The notes beneath the pieces were generated by a model. That model saw only the letters and a list, made by a program, of their open reading frames with translations, did not search any database and was not told the origin of the DNA. Shown in pieces: positions 7,899-16,365 of a stretch of 34,480 nt of DNA (within the stretch, counting starts at the first letter, position 1; each line of letters starts with the position of its first letter). This DNA is from Verrucomicrobiota bacterium. Its GTDB lineage: Bacteria > Verrucomicrobiota > Verrucomicrobiia > Limisphaerales > SIBE01. The stretch is taken from contig JAQBVM010000032.1 in NCBI GenBank assembly GCA_027623095.1, positions 1-34,480 of the forward strand. Direction: 5' to 3'. Both the position numbers and the translations under genes were made by a program.

Positions 7899-7926
7899 AA
7901 ACTATCAAAGGCCGACCTCAAGTCAA
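7899..7926 (-). promoter_or_regulatory. Candidate promoter for rplM-rpsI
   Basis: Read leftward, TTGACT (7921-7926) resembles a -35 box. After a 16-base spacer, TAGTTT (7899-7904) is a weak -10 box. They lie 27 bases before the rplM start. The -35 match is good but the -10 match is poor, so this is a suggestion only. Confidence 0.35.
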
Positions 7927-7933
7927 TAGCCAT

Positions 7934-9007
7934 TTAAGTCGAATTTCTCTCAACGTTCCCGTCCGCCTGTTCATTTGTTGTGGCTTCGCTCAAACGAGAA
8001 ATGCGTTTTTCCAGCTCACTAACCCGCCGCAAGAGGCTGGGCAACTGCTGTGCCGCAATAAGTTGGCGCTTCATTTTCCGGTCCGGTTGAGCAGGACTGC
8101 CGAACCATTTCTCACCGTCCCCAACGTCATGCATTACCCCGGATTGGGCTGCAATTGTAACACGATTGCCGATTTTTAGGTGGCCGGCCAGCCCGACCTG
8201 GCCCGCGAGAGTCACGTAACTGCCGAGCTTTGTGCTGCCTGCGATTCCGGCCTGCGCAACCACTAGACAGTTCTCGCCGATCACAACGTTGTGGGCAATT
8301 TGCACCAGGTTGTCGATTTTCGTTCCTTTCCCTATAATCGTCGAACCGAGAGCTCCGCGATCAATTGTGACGTTCGCCCCAATCTCTACGTTATCTTGAA
8401 TCTCCACATTACCGATCTGAGGAACTTTGTGGTGGATACCGCAATCGAAGACATAGCCAAAACCGTCCGAGCCGATCACACAACCGGCATGGATTCTCAC
8501 GCAAGATCCGATCTGCGTTCGGGGATAAATCGTTACGTTCGGAAACAAGTGCGTGCCTTCTCCCAATTGACAATCAGCGCCGATCGAGTCTCCACCCTCC
8601 AGCACGACACGCGCTCCGATTTGTACGTTCGCGCCTATGTGGCAGTGCGGTCCGATGTGCGCCGTCGGATCGATCGATGCGGACGGATCGGTAACTACGG
8701 TTGGATGAATGCCTGCTTCGAAAACGGGTTCGGGAAAGAAGAGAGGCAAAACCTTTGCAAACGCGACTCGTGCATTCGCTACTCGTATGAGTACCTTTCG
8801 CGTGAATTCGAACTCCGTGTCAACCAAGATCGCCGTTGCAGCGCTCGCTTCGGCTAGGGCAAAATATTTCGGGTTTTCGGCGAAAGTCAGATCTCCGGGC
8901 TGCGCGGAATCGGCCATTGAGAAACCACTTAGGCGGACAGAGCCGTCTCCCCGCACCTTCCCTTCGACTGCCTTGGCGATTTCCGCGGCTAAATAAGACG
9001 TTTTCAA
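7934..9007 (-). CDS. lpxD: UDP-3-O-acylglucosamine N-acyltransferase LpxD
   Basis: Adds the second (N-linked) acyl chain in lipid A synthesis, using acyl-ACP, as a cytoplasmic trimer. Residues 1-95 form the uridine-binding domain ([12 protein letters not shown]). Residues about 100-320 are left-handed beta-helix hexapeptide repeats. The catalytic base is His239 in [11 protein letters not shown]. The C-terminal tail (about 330-345) is a short coiled coil of Arg/Glu/Leu. The frame opens with TTG at 9007 and no in-frame ATG lies upstream before a stop, so a TTG start is likely. The gene shows that the cell makes LPS. It may be transcribed from upstream with the DinB-like gene. Confidence 0.95.
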   Translation of the reverse strand: MKTSYLAAEIAKAVEGKVRGDGSVRLSGFSMADSAQPGDLTFAENPKYFALAEASAATAILVDTEFEFTRKVLIRVANARVAFAKVLPLFFPEPVFEAGIHPTVVTDPSASIDPTAHIGPHCHIGANVQIGARVVLEGGDSIGADCQLGEGTHLFPNVTIYPRTQIGSCVRIHAGCVIGSDGFGYVFDCGIHHKVPQIGNVEIQDNVEIGANVTIDRGALGSTIIGKGTKIDNLVQIAHNVVIGENCLVVAQAGIAGSTKLGSYVTLAGQVGLAGHLKIGNRVTIAAQSGVMHDVGDGEKWFGSPAQPDRKMKRQLIAAQQLPSLLRRVSELEKRISRLSEATTNEQADGNVERNST

Positions 9008-9046
9008 AAGCGTTTTCGAATCAGTTGCCTGCCCAACGTTGCGCCT

Positions 9047-9601
9047 TCACTCTAGCGCCTGGTTGGCGTTTGGGACATATGCTGTCGGTCGCTGATTAAA
9101 CTGGGCTGAACCGCCGCGCGGAATGCTCAACGTCTTCCACGCCTCGCCGCGGGAGTGCTTCGCGACGTAAACAATCTGGCCAACGTGGTAGCTGTAGTGC
9201 GTGAGCTGCCGATTCGCAGCCTGCAGCAACGTCAGCGCCTCGCCTCGAATCCGGATCGAGCGAGTCATGTCCGCGTCGGTCAGCGAACTCAGCGACGCGA
9301 AAAGAGCGCTCCAGCCGCGCTCCCACAGATCAAGTAGTCGCGCTCTGCTATCCTCGGGCAAAATATCGAACTCGAAGTCACGATTCCGGTCGGGCTTCTC
9401 GCCATCACTCGTGAGCAGATCGGTCCACCGCGACACCAAATTCCCGGAGACGTGCTTGACGATGACTGCCGCGCTATTGTCCGTCGGCGCAGGCGCCGCA
9501 AAAAACTGCTCGTCCGAGCACTGTGAGATCGCGCCGTCGGCGAGCGACTTCAGGCGCTTGAACTCACGCAGGAGGAGTTCGACGTAGCTTTCGCGGCGCA
9601 T
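9047..9601 (-). CDS. DinB/DUF1572-like four-helix protein
   Basis: A 184-residue four-helix bundle protein. Histidines in KHVSGN (about 50) and QLTHYSYHVGQIVY (about 136 and 140) sit where DinB/YfiT-type proteins bind a divalent metal. Such proteins include thiol-dependent transferases, but most DUF1572 members have no known reaction, so none is assigned. It starts with an ATG at 9601 without a clear ribosome binding site. It lies 39 bases upstream of lpxD on the same strand, though no functional link to lipid A is evident. Confidence 0.8.
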   Translation of the reverse strand: MRRESYVELLLREFKRLKSLADGAISQCSDEQFFAAPAPTDNSAAVIVKHVSGNLVSRWTDLLTSDGEKPDRNRDFEFDILPEDSRARLLDLWERGWSALFASLSSLTDADMTRSIRIRGEALTLLQAANRQLTHYSYHVGQIVYVAKHSRGEAWKTLSIPRGGSAQFNQRPTAYVPNANQALE

Positions 9602-9715
9602 GGATTTCAGCCAAGATTATGCAACACTAAATGCAAGTCATTCATTGACTTGATCCTCGTGGCAATCATAAATTCTTCCAAGTCTATTTCAACAAACAGT
9701 TTAAATTCAGATCCT

Positions 9716-10897
9716 ATGAGTTCAAAACGGAGAACATTACGCGTGGCATTGATTGGTTGTGGCTTCATGGGCAAAGCGCACTCTAACGCTTGGCGCCAGG
9801 CTCCTCATTTCTTCCCGCTGAATGCTGATATCGACTTGCACACGATTTGTGGCTGCCGCGGTGAGGCGACGACAGTCGTACCCGCGGGAATCGCGAAATG
9901 GGGCTGGCGGAACGGCTCCACCCATTGGCGGGATGTCGTCCATAACCCCGAGATTGACGTCATCGACGTCGTTGCGCCAAATCATGTGCATGCGGAGATT
10001 GCCATCGCGGCAGCCAAAGCTGGGAAACACGTGCTCTGCGAGAAACCACTCGCTCTGAACGCGAAGCAGGGAAAGGCGATGGTCGCTGCGGTGAAGAAGG
10101 CTAAGATCGTGAACATGGTCTGTCAGAATTATCGCCGAATCCCAGCCATCGTCATGGCGAAGAAACTAATAACCGACGGCGATTTGGGTACGATTTATCA
10201 TTACCGGGCTCGGTACGCCCAGGACTGGATCGCCGATCCTGAGTTCCCGCTTGTGTGGCGCCTGCGCAAACAGGTCAGCGGAAGCGGCGCGCACGGTGAC
10301 ATCAACGCTCACATCATTGATTTGGCTCGCTATCTGGTGGGTGAATTCAAAGAGGTGTGCGGGATGATGCATACGTTCATCAAACAACGGCCTATCGAAG
10401 ACAAGGAAGCTCGAAAAGAGGGACTCTCCGCCCGCGCAACGAGAAAAATGGGAACCGTTACGGTGGACGACACGGCTCTATTCATCGGGCGTATTGGCAA
10501 CGGAGCAATTGCCAGTTTGGAAGCGACACGCTTTGCGGTTGGCCGAAAAAATCAGATCACACTTGAGATCAACGGATCGAAGGGCAGTCTTGTCTTTGAT
10601 TTGGAAGACATGAATCGGCTTCAATTTTACGACAATACGCTGCCGGCGGACCGCCACGGTTTTCGTGATATCCTCGTGACACAGCCGGGTGGCATCCATC
10701 CTTATGTGGGCAATTGGTGGCCTCCGGGGCACATTATTGGATACGAGCACACGTTCGTGCATGCCGTGGCGGATTTTATTAATGCGTGTGTCGCCGGAAA
10801 ATCTGTTCAACCGACTTTCGAAGATGGACTCAGGAATCAGGAGGTTCTGGAAGCCGTCGAACGATCTTCCCGAACTCGGCGTTGGGTAAAAGTGTAA
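9716..10897 (+). CDS. Gfo/Idh/MocA family NAD(P)-dependent oxidoreductase
   Basis: Predicted sugar or sugar-derivative dehydrogenase. The N-terminal Rossmann fold shows GCGFMGKAH (about 14-22). CEKPLALN (about 108-115) supplies the conserved lysine of the family. The C-terminal alpha/beta domain follows, with GSGAHGDINAHIIDLARYL as the dimer and active-site region. The ATG at 9716 gives 393 residues; a TTG at 9650 would add 22 residues with no family similarity. The substrate cannot be told. Verrucomicrobiota carry many paralogues used in polysaccharide breakdown. The gene stands alone and is followed by a terminator. Confidence 0.9.
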   Translation: MSSKRRTLRVALIGCGFMGKAHSNAWRQAPHFFPLNADIDLHTICGCRGEATTVVPAGIAKWGWRNGSTHWRDVVHNPEIDVIDVVAPNHVHAEIAIAAAKAGKHVLCEKPLALNAKQGKAMVAAVKKAKIVNMVCQNYRRIPAIVMAKKLITDGDLGTIYHYRARYAQDWIADPEFPLVWRLRKQVSGSGAHGDINAHIIDLARYLVGEFKEVCGMMHTFIKQRPIEDKEARKEGLSARATRKMGTVTVDDTALFIGRIGNGAIASLEATRFAVGRKNQITLEINGSKGSLVFDLEDMNRLQFYDNTLPADRHGFRDILVTQPGGIHPYVGNWWPPGHIIGYEHTFVHAVADFINACVAGKSVQPTFEDGLRNQEVLEAVERSSRTRRWVKV

Positions 10898-10960
10898 GCG
10901 CAGCACTCCGAAATCTTTTGGCGCTTGCATGCAAATCGGACTCCTTCTAAACGGGAAAGG

Positions 10961-10987
10961 GGTGCCAAAATTGAATGGCGCTTTTTT
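10961..10987 (+). terminator. Intrinsic terminator after the Gfo/Idh/MocA gene
   Basis: GGTGCCA (10961-10967) pairs with TGGCGCT (10976-10982), including G-T pairs, around an eight-base loop. A run of six T follows (10982-10987). It lies 63 bases after the oxidoreductase stop on the same strand. No other feature is visible in the remaining gap up to 11170. Confidence 0.6.
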
Positions 10988-11170
10988 CCGTTCGAACCTT
11001 GCGCTCCTTGGCAGCATTTACCTGAGTGGACGCAAAAGCCTATGTGTTTTTGGGTGAAATGGTGATGGCATTGGACCTGCTGCGACATCCTGGCTGCAAA
11101 CTGAAACGGCGAAAAGTGGCAGCGACTCGGGATTGAAGAGCTGATTTGTTTAGAGAAAGACCTTTTTGAT

Positions 11171-11497
11171 ATGATCATCCACACAAACTCGCAAGCTGCA
11201 GGGCACGGGAGTCTATTAAATCCGGCAGGTGGGTTTCTTGCCAAGCCACTTAATCAATTCACGCAGAACCGGGATGCGGCGGAAGCTTCTGAGGAATCTC
11301 AGGACGCCATTGCTCGCGGCCGAATTGGCGCCGATCACTCGAGAGTCGCTGAGATCACGGATACTCAAGAAGCGGAGGATGCCGTGTTGTACGCGCGGAA
11401 TTACATTCTTTCAAATCCCCTGAGCTCACTCGGTGTGCAGGCCAACACCAATTCGTCCTCGGTTCTGAATCTCTTGAGTGATTTGATTTACTCGTAA
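11171..11497 (+). CDS. Small protein with flagellin-like C-terminal helix
   Basis: A 108-residue protein with no signal peptide or membrane segment. Residues about 63-102 (from TDTQEAEDA through YARNYIL to GVQANTNSSSVLNLL) follow the pattern of the flagellin C-terminal D0 helix, which commonly reads E.A...I L...G..ML.QAN....SVL.LL. The N-terminal 60 residues are polar and low in hydrophobics and do not resemble the flagellin N-terminal helix. At about a third of a minimal flagellin it cannot be one by itself. No other flagellar gene is present. It could be a flagellin relic, a co-assembling or chaperone-like factor, or an unrelated helical protein. The start has no strong ribosome binding site. 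Confidence 0.55.
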   Translation: MIIHTNSQAAGHGSLLNPAGGFLAKPLNQFTQNRDAAEASEESQDAIARGRIGADHSRVAEITDTQEAEDAVLYARNYILSNPLSSLGVQANTNSSSVLNLLSDLIYS

Positions 11498-11604
11498 TTC
11501 GGCTTGCCGACTTTCTTGAAACAAGGTCGGGATCGAACAGCGAGCGAAAAGAGTCCACAGTTCCGCTAGGTTTTCCTGCGGGGAGTTCGTAGGTTTTCCC
11601 GGCA

Positions 11605-12381
11605 ATGACGAAGTTCCTCGAACCACTCTTTCAACCGGTAGGGCTCCTTTGGGCGATCCATCTTTTTCTGGCAGTATGGTTCATCGTGAAGCGAAAACGG
11701 CTTAAGGCCAGTTTTTGCAGTGGTGTCGTGATCATCTTTTTCGTCTTCGGGAGCACATCCATTCCAAATCGTCTGTTGGCATCGCTTGAGCAACCGTACG
11801 CGAGACGCCAACAGAATAATGAGACCAGTGCCGACGCAGTCTTGGTACTAGGAGGAATGCTGAGTCGATCAGAATTGGATCCTCTTGGATTTGACTCGGG
11901 AGACGCTATCGATCGAATTCTGGCTGGAATGGAACTGATTCGGCGTCAAACGGCGCCAACACTGATTATCGGCGGCGGTGGCGGCTTCTCCAGCGGTCCC
12001 GATGCTTCGGAATGGACCGAGGCTGAATTGTTGGGAAAATGGTTCAAAGACTGGGATTTGCCTCCGAAAAACATTATTCGACTCGAGTTGGCCGCGAATA
12101 CACGCGAGGAGGCGCTTCAGGTCCTGACTCTTTCGGAGAAGCACGGTTGGAAACGTTTGATTCTGGTTACTTCGGGTTATCATATGAAGCGCGCAGAGGC
12201 GCTGTTTCGAAAAGTGGGAATTCATGTGGAACCGGTCGCCTGCGATTTTGTCGGGCTGAGCAGCCTTGGGAATAGGCATCCATATAGTCCAATCCCGAAA
12301 TCCGGGACTCTTCATCGACTGGATCTGTTCTTGCACGAATGGATCGGGTGGCATTACTACCGACTTCGCGGTTGGATCTAG
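11605..12381 (+). CDS. YdcF/SanA/ElyC family (DUF218) membrane protein
   Basis: A 258-residue protein with two N-terminal membrane helices (about 10-28 and 36-53) and a DUF218 Rossmann-like domain. Family motifs are VLVLGG (about 79-84), a glycine run IIGGGGGF, NTREEA, and VTSGYHMKRAEALFRK. Family members act in envelope maintenance: ElyC affects peptidoglycan and undecaprenyl-phosphate use, and SanA affects vancomycin entry. The exact reaction is unknown. It lies 130 bases upstream of the cupredoxin gene on the same strand and may or may not belong to that transcript. Confidence 0.85.
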   Translation: MTKFLEPLFQPVGLLWAIHLFLAVWFIVKRKRLKASFCSGVVIIFFVFGSTSIPNRLLASLEQPYARRQQNNETSADAVLVLGGMLSRSELDPLGFDSGDAIDRILAGMELIRRQTAPTLIIGGGGGFSSGPDASEWTEAELLGKWFKDWDLPPKNIIRLELAANTREEALQVLTLSEKHGWKRLILVTSGYHMKRAEALFRKVGIHVEPVACDFVGLSSLGNRHPYSPIPKSGTLHRLDLFLHEWIGWHYYRLRGWI

Positions 12382-12511
12382 AGCGAGCTCGCGAGCGGTT
12401 TTCTCTTGGTCTCGATCGGGAAGACTGAATATAGTCTGGCGCACACATTCGAAATGCCGCCGTTTTTCATGAACAGATGAATTCAGTTCGGTCACCTAAA
12501 GGAAATCGACT

Positions 12512-13174
12512 ATGAAGCGCACTTATTCTTGGGCTCTCTCGAGCGCACTCGCCTGCGCGCTGTCTTTCTCTACATTCGGAGGGGCAACTATAATTGGAAA
12601 AGTGAACCTTCCGCCGGCTAAGTCGAAGAGACCGGTTAATGCCCGATATCAACTTGCGAGAGCACAGACGCCGGACAGCCCTTCCCCGCCTCTTGCCGTC
12701 GTCTATCTGACTGGAGTCTTTCCGGAGATCAGTCAGGACGAAGCTGCCAAGACGGTAGAAATGGGGCAAAAGAATCTCCAGTTCGAACCAGGGTTGGTTG
12801 TTGTGCAGATGGGTTCGTCGATTGCGTTTCCAAATTTCGACGATGAGTACCACAATGTGCTTTCCTATTCGAAGGCGAAAGTCCTCGACCTGGGTCGCTA
12901 TCGGAAGAATGAAAAGGCTCCATCGGTCGTTTTCGATAAGGCGGGTGTCGTTGAATTGAGTTGCGAAATCCACGAGCATATGCAGGCGACGATTCTAGTG
13001 TTGGAGACACCGCACTTCACCTTATCCGACTCGGAGGGAAATTTTCGTCTCGATCAACTCCCTGCCGGGAATTACACCGTGAATGCCTGGCTGAATCGGA
13101 GGACTATGTGGGAGAAGCCGGTTAGCTTGAAAGAGGGGGAAACCGTGGAAGTGATTCTTGACGGCGGCCACTAG
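12512..13174 (+). CDS. Secreted cupredoxin-like (methylamine-utilisation-type) protein
   Basis: A 220-residue exported protein. It has an N-terminal signal sequence (about 1-25, ending near GGA), a region with a plastocyanin-like copper site, and a C-terminal carboxypeptidase-regulatory-type beta domain (LSDSEGNFRLDQLPAGNYTV, about 171-190). Putative type 1 copper ligands are His114 (DEYHNV), Cys151, His154 or His156, and Met157 (CEIHEHM), in the usual spacing. A good ribosome binding site, AAAGGAAA, precedes the ATG. The cyclase gene follows after 53 bases and the barrel gene overlaps the cyclase, so the three probably form one operon. Copper binding and electron transfer are inferred from residues only. 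Confidence 0.8.
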   Translation: MKRTYSWALSSALACALSFSTFGGATIIGKVNLPPAKSKRPVNARYQLARAQTPDSPSPPLAVVYLTGVFPEISQDEAAKTVEMGQKNLQFEPGLVVVQMGSSIAFPNFDDEYHNVLSYSKAKVLDLGRYRKNEKAPSVVFDKAGVVELSCEIHEHMQATILVLETPHFTLSDSEGNFRLDQLPAGNYTVNAWLNRRTMWEKPVSLKEGETVEVILDGGH

Positions 13175-13227
13175 TGGGTTTCTAAAACCCCAGGCGTGCA
13201 TCTGCTCCGAAAAACAAGCGATAACTC

Positions 13228-15090
13228 TTGAAATCCAGCGTATTCCTAAACTTCCGGTCCAAGCTGCTTCTGGCTATGGTGGGGGTTGTCGTTGGAGTCA
13301 CCGGGGCAACTCTTTACGTGACTCAGCAACTATCCGAGGAGTCACTTGAAGATGCTCTTGAAAAGCTGACCAGGTTAAATGTCGCTCACTTCCGGGACGT
13401 GCAAACCGAGCGGCATCGCAATGCCCGAGCGAAATGCTATTCGTTTTCACGGTCGGTGCGGCTCCGGCAGATTATGCTGCGGTATTTGGAAGCCGTTGAA
13501 AATCAAGACAAGGAGGATCTACAGGCTGTAACGGAGATCCTTTACCTCACCGCGGAGGATGAACTGCGTGAATTGCTGCGCGCAGATGAGATGAATCCAG
13601 ACGCATTGAAATCGGCGTTTTTCCGGTTCGTTGGAGCGAAGAATGAGGTGCTTAATCCGCCAGATGGAACCGGTGCGGGGTTTCTTCAAGGCGACGGCAA
13701 CAAATACCTTCAGGAGACGCTTTCATCGGTTAGCGCGTCGATGCCGGGCAATCAGGAAGTTGGCTTTCTCGCACCGCCAAAAAGAGATGGGTTGCGGACA
13801 CTTGTCTCCGTTGTCATCACGAAGATCGTCGATGTTCGATTCGATGAAACGCTTGGATCATTGGCGATCGCTTTTCCGGTGCCGGAATACGCGGAACCCC
13901 GGGCTGGGGACGGTCAAGATGCCGGTGCGGGAGCGACCGCGCTAACAAGCCGAGGCGATACAGTTCGAGCGGGGGTCTGGCTTGCGGACGAATTCTTCGT
14001 GAAGGAGATCGAACCCTCGATTCGAACGAATTTGGCGCGGATGCTAGGTCAGCATTTGAGTTCGACACCTCCTTCCGAACACGATTTCAGTGCCACGCTG
14101 AACGATGAGCCGTACCGGGTCTTTCATCAGGAGCTTCAGCCCGGTCCGAATTTTCCCGCCGCGTTTCAGGTACTTGTCTATTCGCTTAAAGAAAAGCTCG
14201 CGTTGCAACGTGCGAGCCGTCTGAAAGTTTTGTCGGTTGGCGGCGCCGGTCTCTTGTTCGCGTTCGGATTGAGTCTGTATCTTTCGCACGGATTGTCGGT
14301 TCCAATTCAAGAACTCGTGACGGGAACCGGTGAAATCCAGCGTGGAAACTACTCGGTCAAGGTCGCAGTCAGGAGTCGAGATGAAGTTGGCCGGCTCGCT
14401 GGCGCGTTCAACGAAATGGCGGATGGATTGGCGCTCAAAGAGAAGTACAGAAGCGTGCTCGATAAAGTTTCGGACAAGGCCGTTGCCGAGGAGCTCATGC
14501 AGGGCAATGTCAAGCTGGGTGGAGAAACACGTGAAGTGAGTGTTCTATTCTGTGATATACGCGGTTTTACAGCGCTGACCCAGGGAATGGATCCCGACGA
14601 GATCATTCGGATGTTGAACGAACACTTTACTCCGCTGACGCGCGTCGTTGCCGAGCATAGCGGAGTAGTGGACAAATTCGTCGGTGACTTGATAATGGCG
14701 ATCTTCGGCGCGCCCAAGAGTTACGGCCACGATGCGTACAACGCGGCGCGTTGCGCATTTGAGATGATTCGCGAGCGAGAAAAGCTGAACAAATCTTCGC
14801 GTTACAAGATCGAGGTCGGCATTGGCGTCGCTTCGGGACCCGCGCTGGCAGGAAATATGGGTTCGAGTGATCGGCTCAATTACACCGTATTGGGCGAACG
14901 CGTGAACTTGGCCTCGCGCCTGTGCAGCAAAGCCGGACGCAACGAAGTCGTGATCGATGATACGACGAAGAAACAGGCCAATGAATGGATCGCGGTCGAG
15001 CCGCTCGACAAGCTTTCGCTAAAAGGGTTCTCTAATCCGGTTCAAGCGTATAAACTCCTGGACGTTCACCCCCGAAATGGATGCGTATGA
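13228..15090 (+). CDS. Membrane class III adenylate/guanylate cyclase with HAMP domain
   Basis: A 620-residue receptor cyclase making a cyclic nucleotide, probably cAMP, from NTP. It has a membrane helix (about 12-32), a large periplasmic sensor region (33-332), a second helix (333-353), HAMP (354-406) and a class III catalytic domain (about 433-615). Metal-binding aspartates are Asp443 (LFCDIRGFTAL) and Asp487 (DKFVGD). The base-binding Lys is 483, and Asn560 and Arg564 (VNLASR) stabilise the transition state. Thr553 stands where class IIIa enzymes have Asp, pointing to class IIIb. The start is TTG at 13228; the next Met (residue 16) would break the first helix. The periplasmic sensor is flanked by a cupredoxin gene and a porin-like gene. 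Confidence 0.92.
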   Translation: MKSSVFLNFRSKLLLAMVGVVVGVTGATLYVTQQLSEESLEDALEKLTRLNVAHFRDVQTERHRNARAKCYSFSRSVRLRQIMLRYLEAVENQDKEDLQAVTEILYLTAEDELRELLRADEMNPDALKSAFFRFVGAKNEVLNPPDGTGAGFLQGDGNKYLQETLSSVSASMPGNQEVGFLAPPKRDGLRTLVSVVITKIVDVRFDETLGSLAIAFPVPEYAEPRAGDGQDAGAGATALTSRGDTVRAGVWLADEFFVKEIEPSIRTNLARMLGQHLSSTPPSEHDFSATLNDEPYRVFHQELQPGPNFPAAFQVLVYSLKEKLALQRASRLKVLSVGGAGLLFAFGLSLYLSHGLSVPIQELVTGTGEIQRGNYSVKVAVRSRDEVGRLAGAFNEMADGLALKEKYRSVLDKVSDKAVAEELMQGNVKLGGETREVSVLFCDIRGFTALTQGMDPDEIIRMLNEHFTPLTRVVAEHSGVVDKFVGDLIMAIFGAPKSYGHDAYNAARCAFEMIREREKLNKSSRYKIEVGIGVASGPALAGNMGSSDRLNYTVLGERVNLASRLCSKAGRNEVVIDDTTKKQANEWIAVEPLDKLSLKGFSNPVQAYKLLDVHPRNGCV

Positions 15091-16328
15091 AAGAGTACTT
15101 GAAAACAATTGGGCTCGCGGCACTTGTTCTCGAAGGTGCGTTTACTGCCGTGGCACAGACGGAGTGGCTTGAGAATCTGGATGATGCACTATTCATCGAA
15201 GCCCGCGACGGATGGTTTCGGAGCGATCTCAGCGGCTTGATCGATCTGGAGACTTATTACATTGATGAACGCCCGCCGGGATTGATTTTCAGCGATGACG
15301 AGGTTTTCTTCAATCCAAGGCTTTCGATGTTTCTCGACACGAAGCTGGGCGATCATTTCTACAGTTTTGCACAACTGCGCCTTGACCGTGGATTTGACCC
15401 GGGTTCGAGATCCGACGGAGATGTTCGGTTGGATGAGTATTTTCTTCGATACACGCCATTCGATGATCCCCGGGTGAATTTCCAGGTTGGGAAGTTTGCC
15501 ACCGTGGTTGGAAATTGGGTATCGCGTCACTTGTCGTGGGAGAATCCGTTTATCAACGCTCCGCTTCCGTATGAAAATGTCGTGATTGTTACTGACCACG
15601 AAGCTCCAACGGGGCCTGGAAATTTTCTTGCGAGGCGCAATCGTGCGTTGGGTGATAATAGAGCAACCTGGATCCCGGTAATCTGGGGACCGTCTTACAC
15701 GAGCGGTGGATCTGTATTTGGCCTTGTTGATAAGTTTGAGTATGCATTTGAGATAAAGAATGTTGCTTTGTCGTCTCGTCCTTATGCTTGGGACGCAACC
15801 CGTCATGGTTGGGATTATCCAGTTGTGAGCGGTCGGCTTGGGTATCGTCCGAACGCGGCCTGGAATATCGGAGCTTCGTTCAGCCACGGCGCGTATTTGT
15901 TGCCGCCTGAAGATCCACTATCTCCCGGAGGTCCTTCGAAGGGCAGCTTCAAGCAAACGACAATCGGGCATGACATTGGCTATTCATGGCGTCATTGGCA
16001 GTTCTGGGCCGAAGCATTTGCCTCGCGGTTCGAGGTTCCGAATGTGGGAGACGCCGACACATTGAGCTATTATCTGGAGGCGAGATACAAGATCCGACCC
16101 CAACTCTACGGAGCTCTGCGTTGGAATCAGCAGTTCTTCAACAAGGTGCCAAACGGTGTTGGGGGTGAAGAACGATGGGATCGCGATATCTGGAGAATTG
16201 AATCGGCCCTGGGCTACAGGTTCGACCGGCATCTCCAGGGAAAGCTTCAATATAGTCTCAGCCGCCAGAATGGACTGATCCAGCAGGGAGAACAGTTGGT
16301 GGCCGTCCAGCTTACGATCAAGTTTTGA
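15087..16328 (+). CDS. Outer-membrane beta-barrel (porin-like) protein
   Basis: A secreted protein of about 413 residues with a signal peptide (ending near TAVAQ). Alternating aromatic and polar strands are typical of a beta barrel (FYSFAQLRLDRGF, WQFWAEAFASRF, YYLEARYKI, GKLQYSL). The last residue is Phe (VQLTIKF), as in the outer-membrane assembly signal. It resembles phosphate-selective or alginate-export-like porins in style, but no substrate can be assigned. The ATG at 15087 overlaps the cyclase stop as ATGA; an in-frame ATG at 15081 is an alternative. The overlap suggests translational coupling with the cyclase. Confidence 0.8.
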   Translation: MKEYLKTIGLAALVLEGAFTAVAQTEWLENLDDALFIEARDGWFRSDLSGLIDLETYYIDERPPGLIFSDDEVFFNPRLSMFLDTKLGDHFYSFAQLRLDRGFDPGSRSDGDVRLDEYFLRYTPFDDPRVNFQVGKFATVVGNWVSRHLSWENPFINAPLPYENVVIVTDHEAPTGPGNFLARRNRALGDNRATWIPVIWGPSYTSGGSVFGLVDKFEYAFEIKNVALSSRPYAWDATRHGWDYPVVSGRLGYRPNAAWNIGASFSHGAYLLPPEDPLSPGGPSKGSFKQTTIGHDIGYSWRHWQFWAEAFASRFEVPNVGDADTLSYYLEARYKIRPQLYGALRWNQQFFNKVPNGVGGEERWDRDIWRIESALGYRFDRHLQGKLQYSLSRQNGLIQQGEQLVAVQLTIKF

Positions 16329-16365
16329 CGGCGAGACGGGGCGCGCTGGCCTCAGTCTGGCCGAA

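Noticed and set aside
11507-11530. Hairpin CCGAC...GTCGG after the flagellin-tail gene
   Set aside because: The stem is short with a bulge and no T-run follows, so it does not qualify as a terminator.
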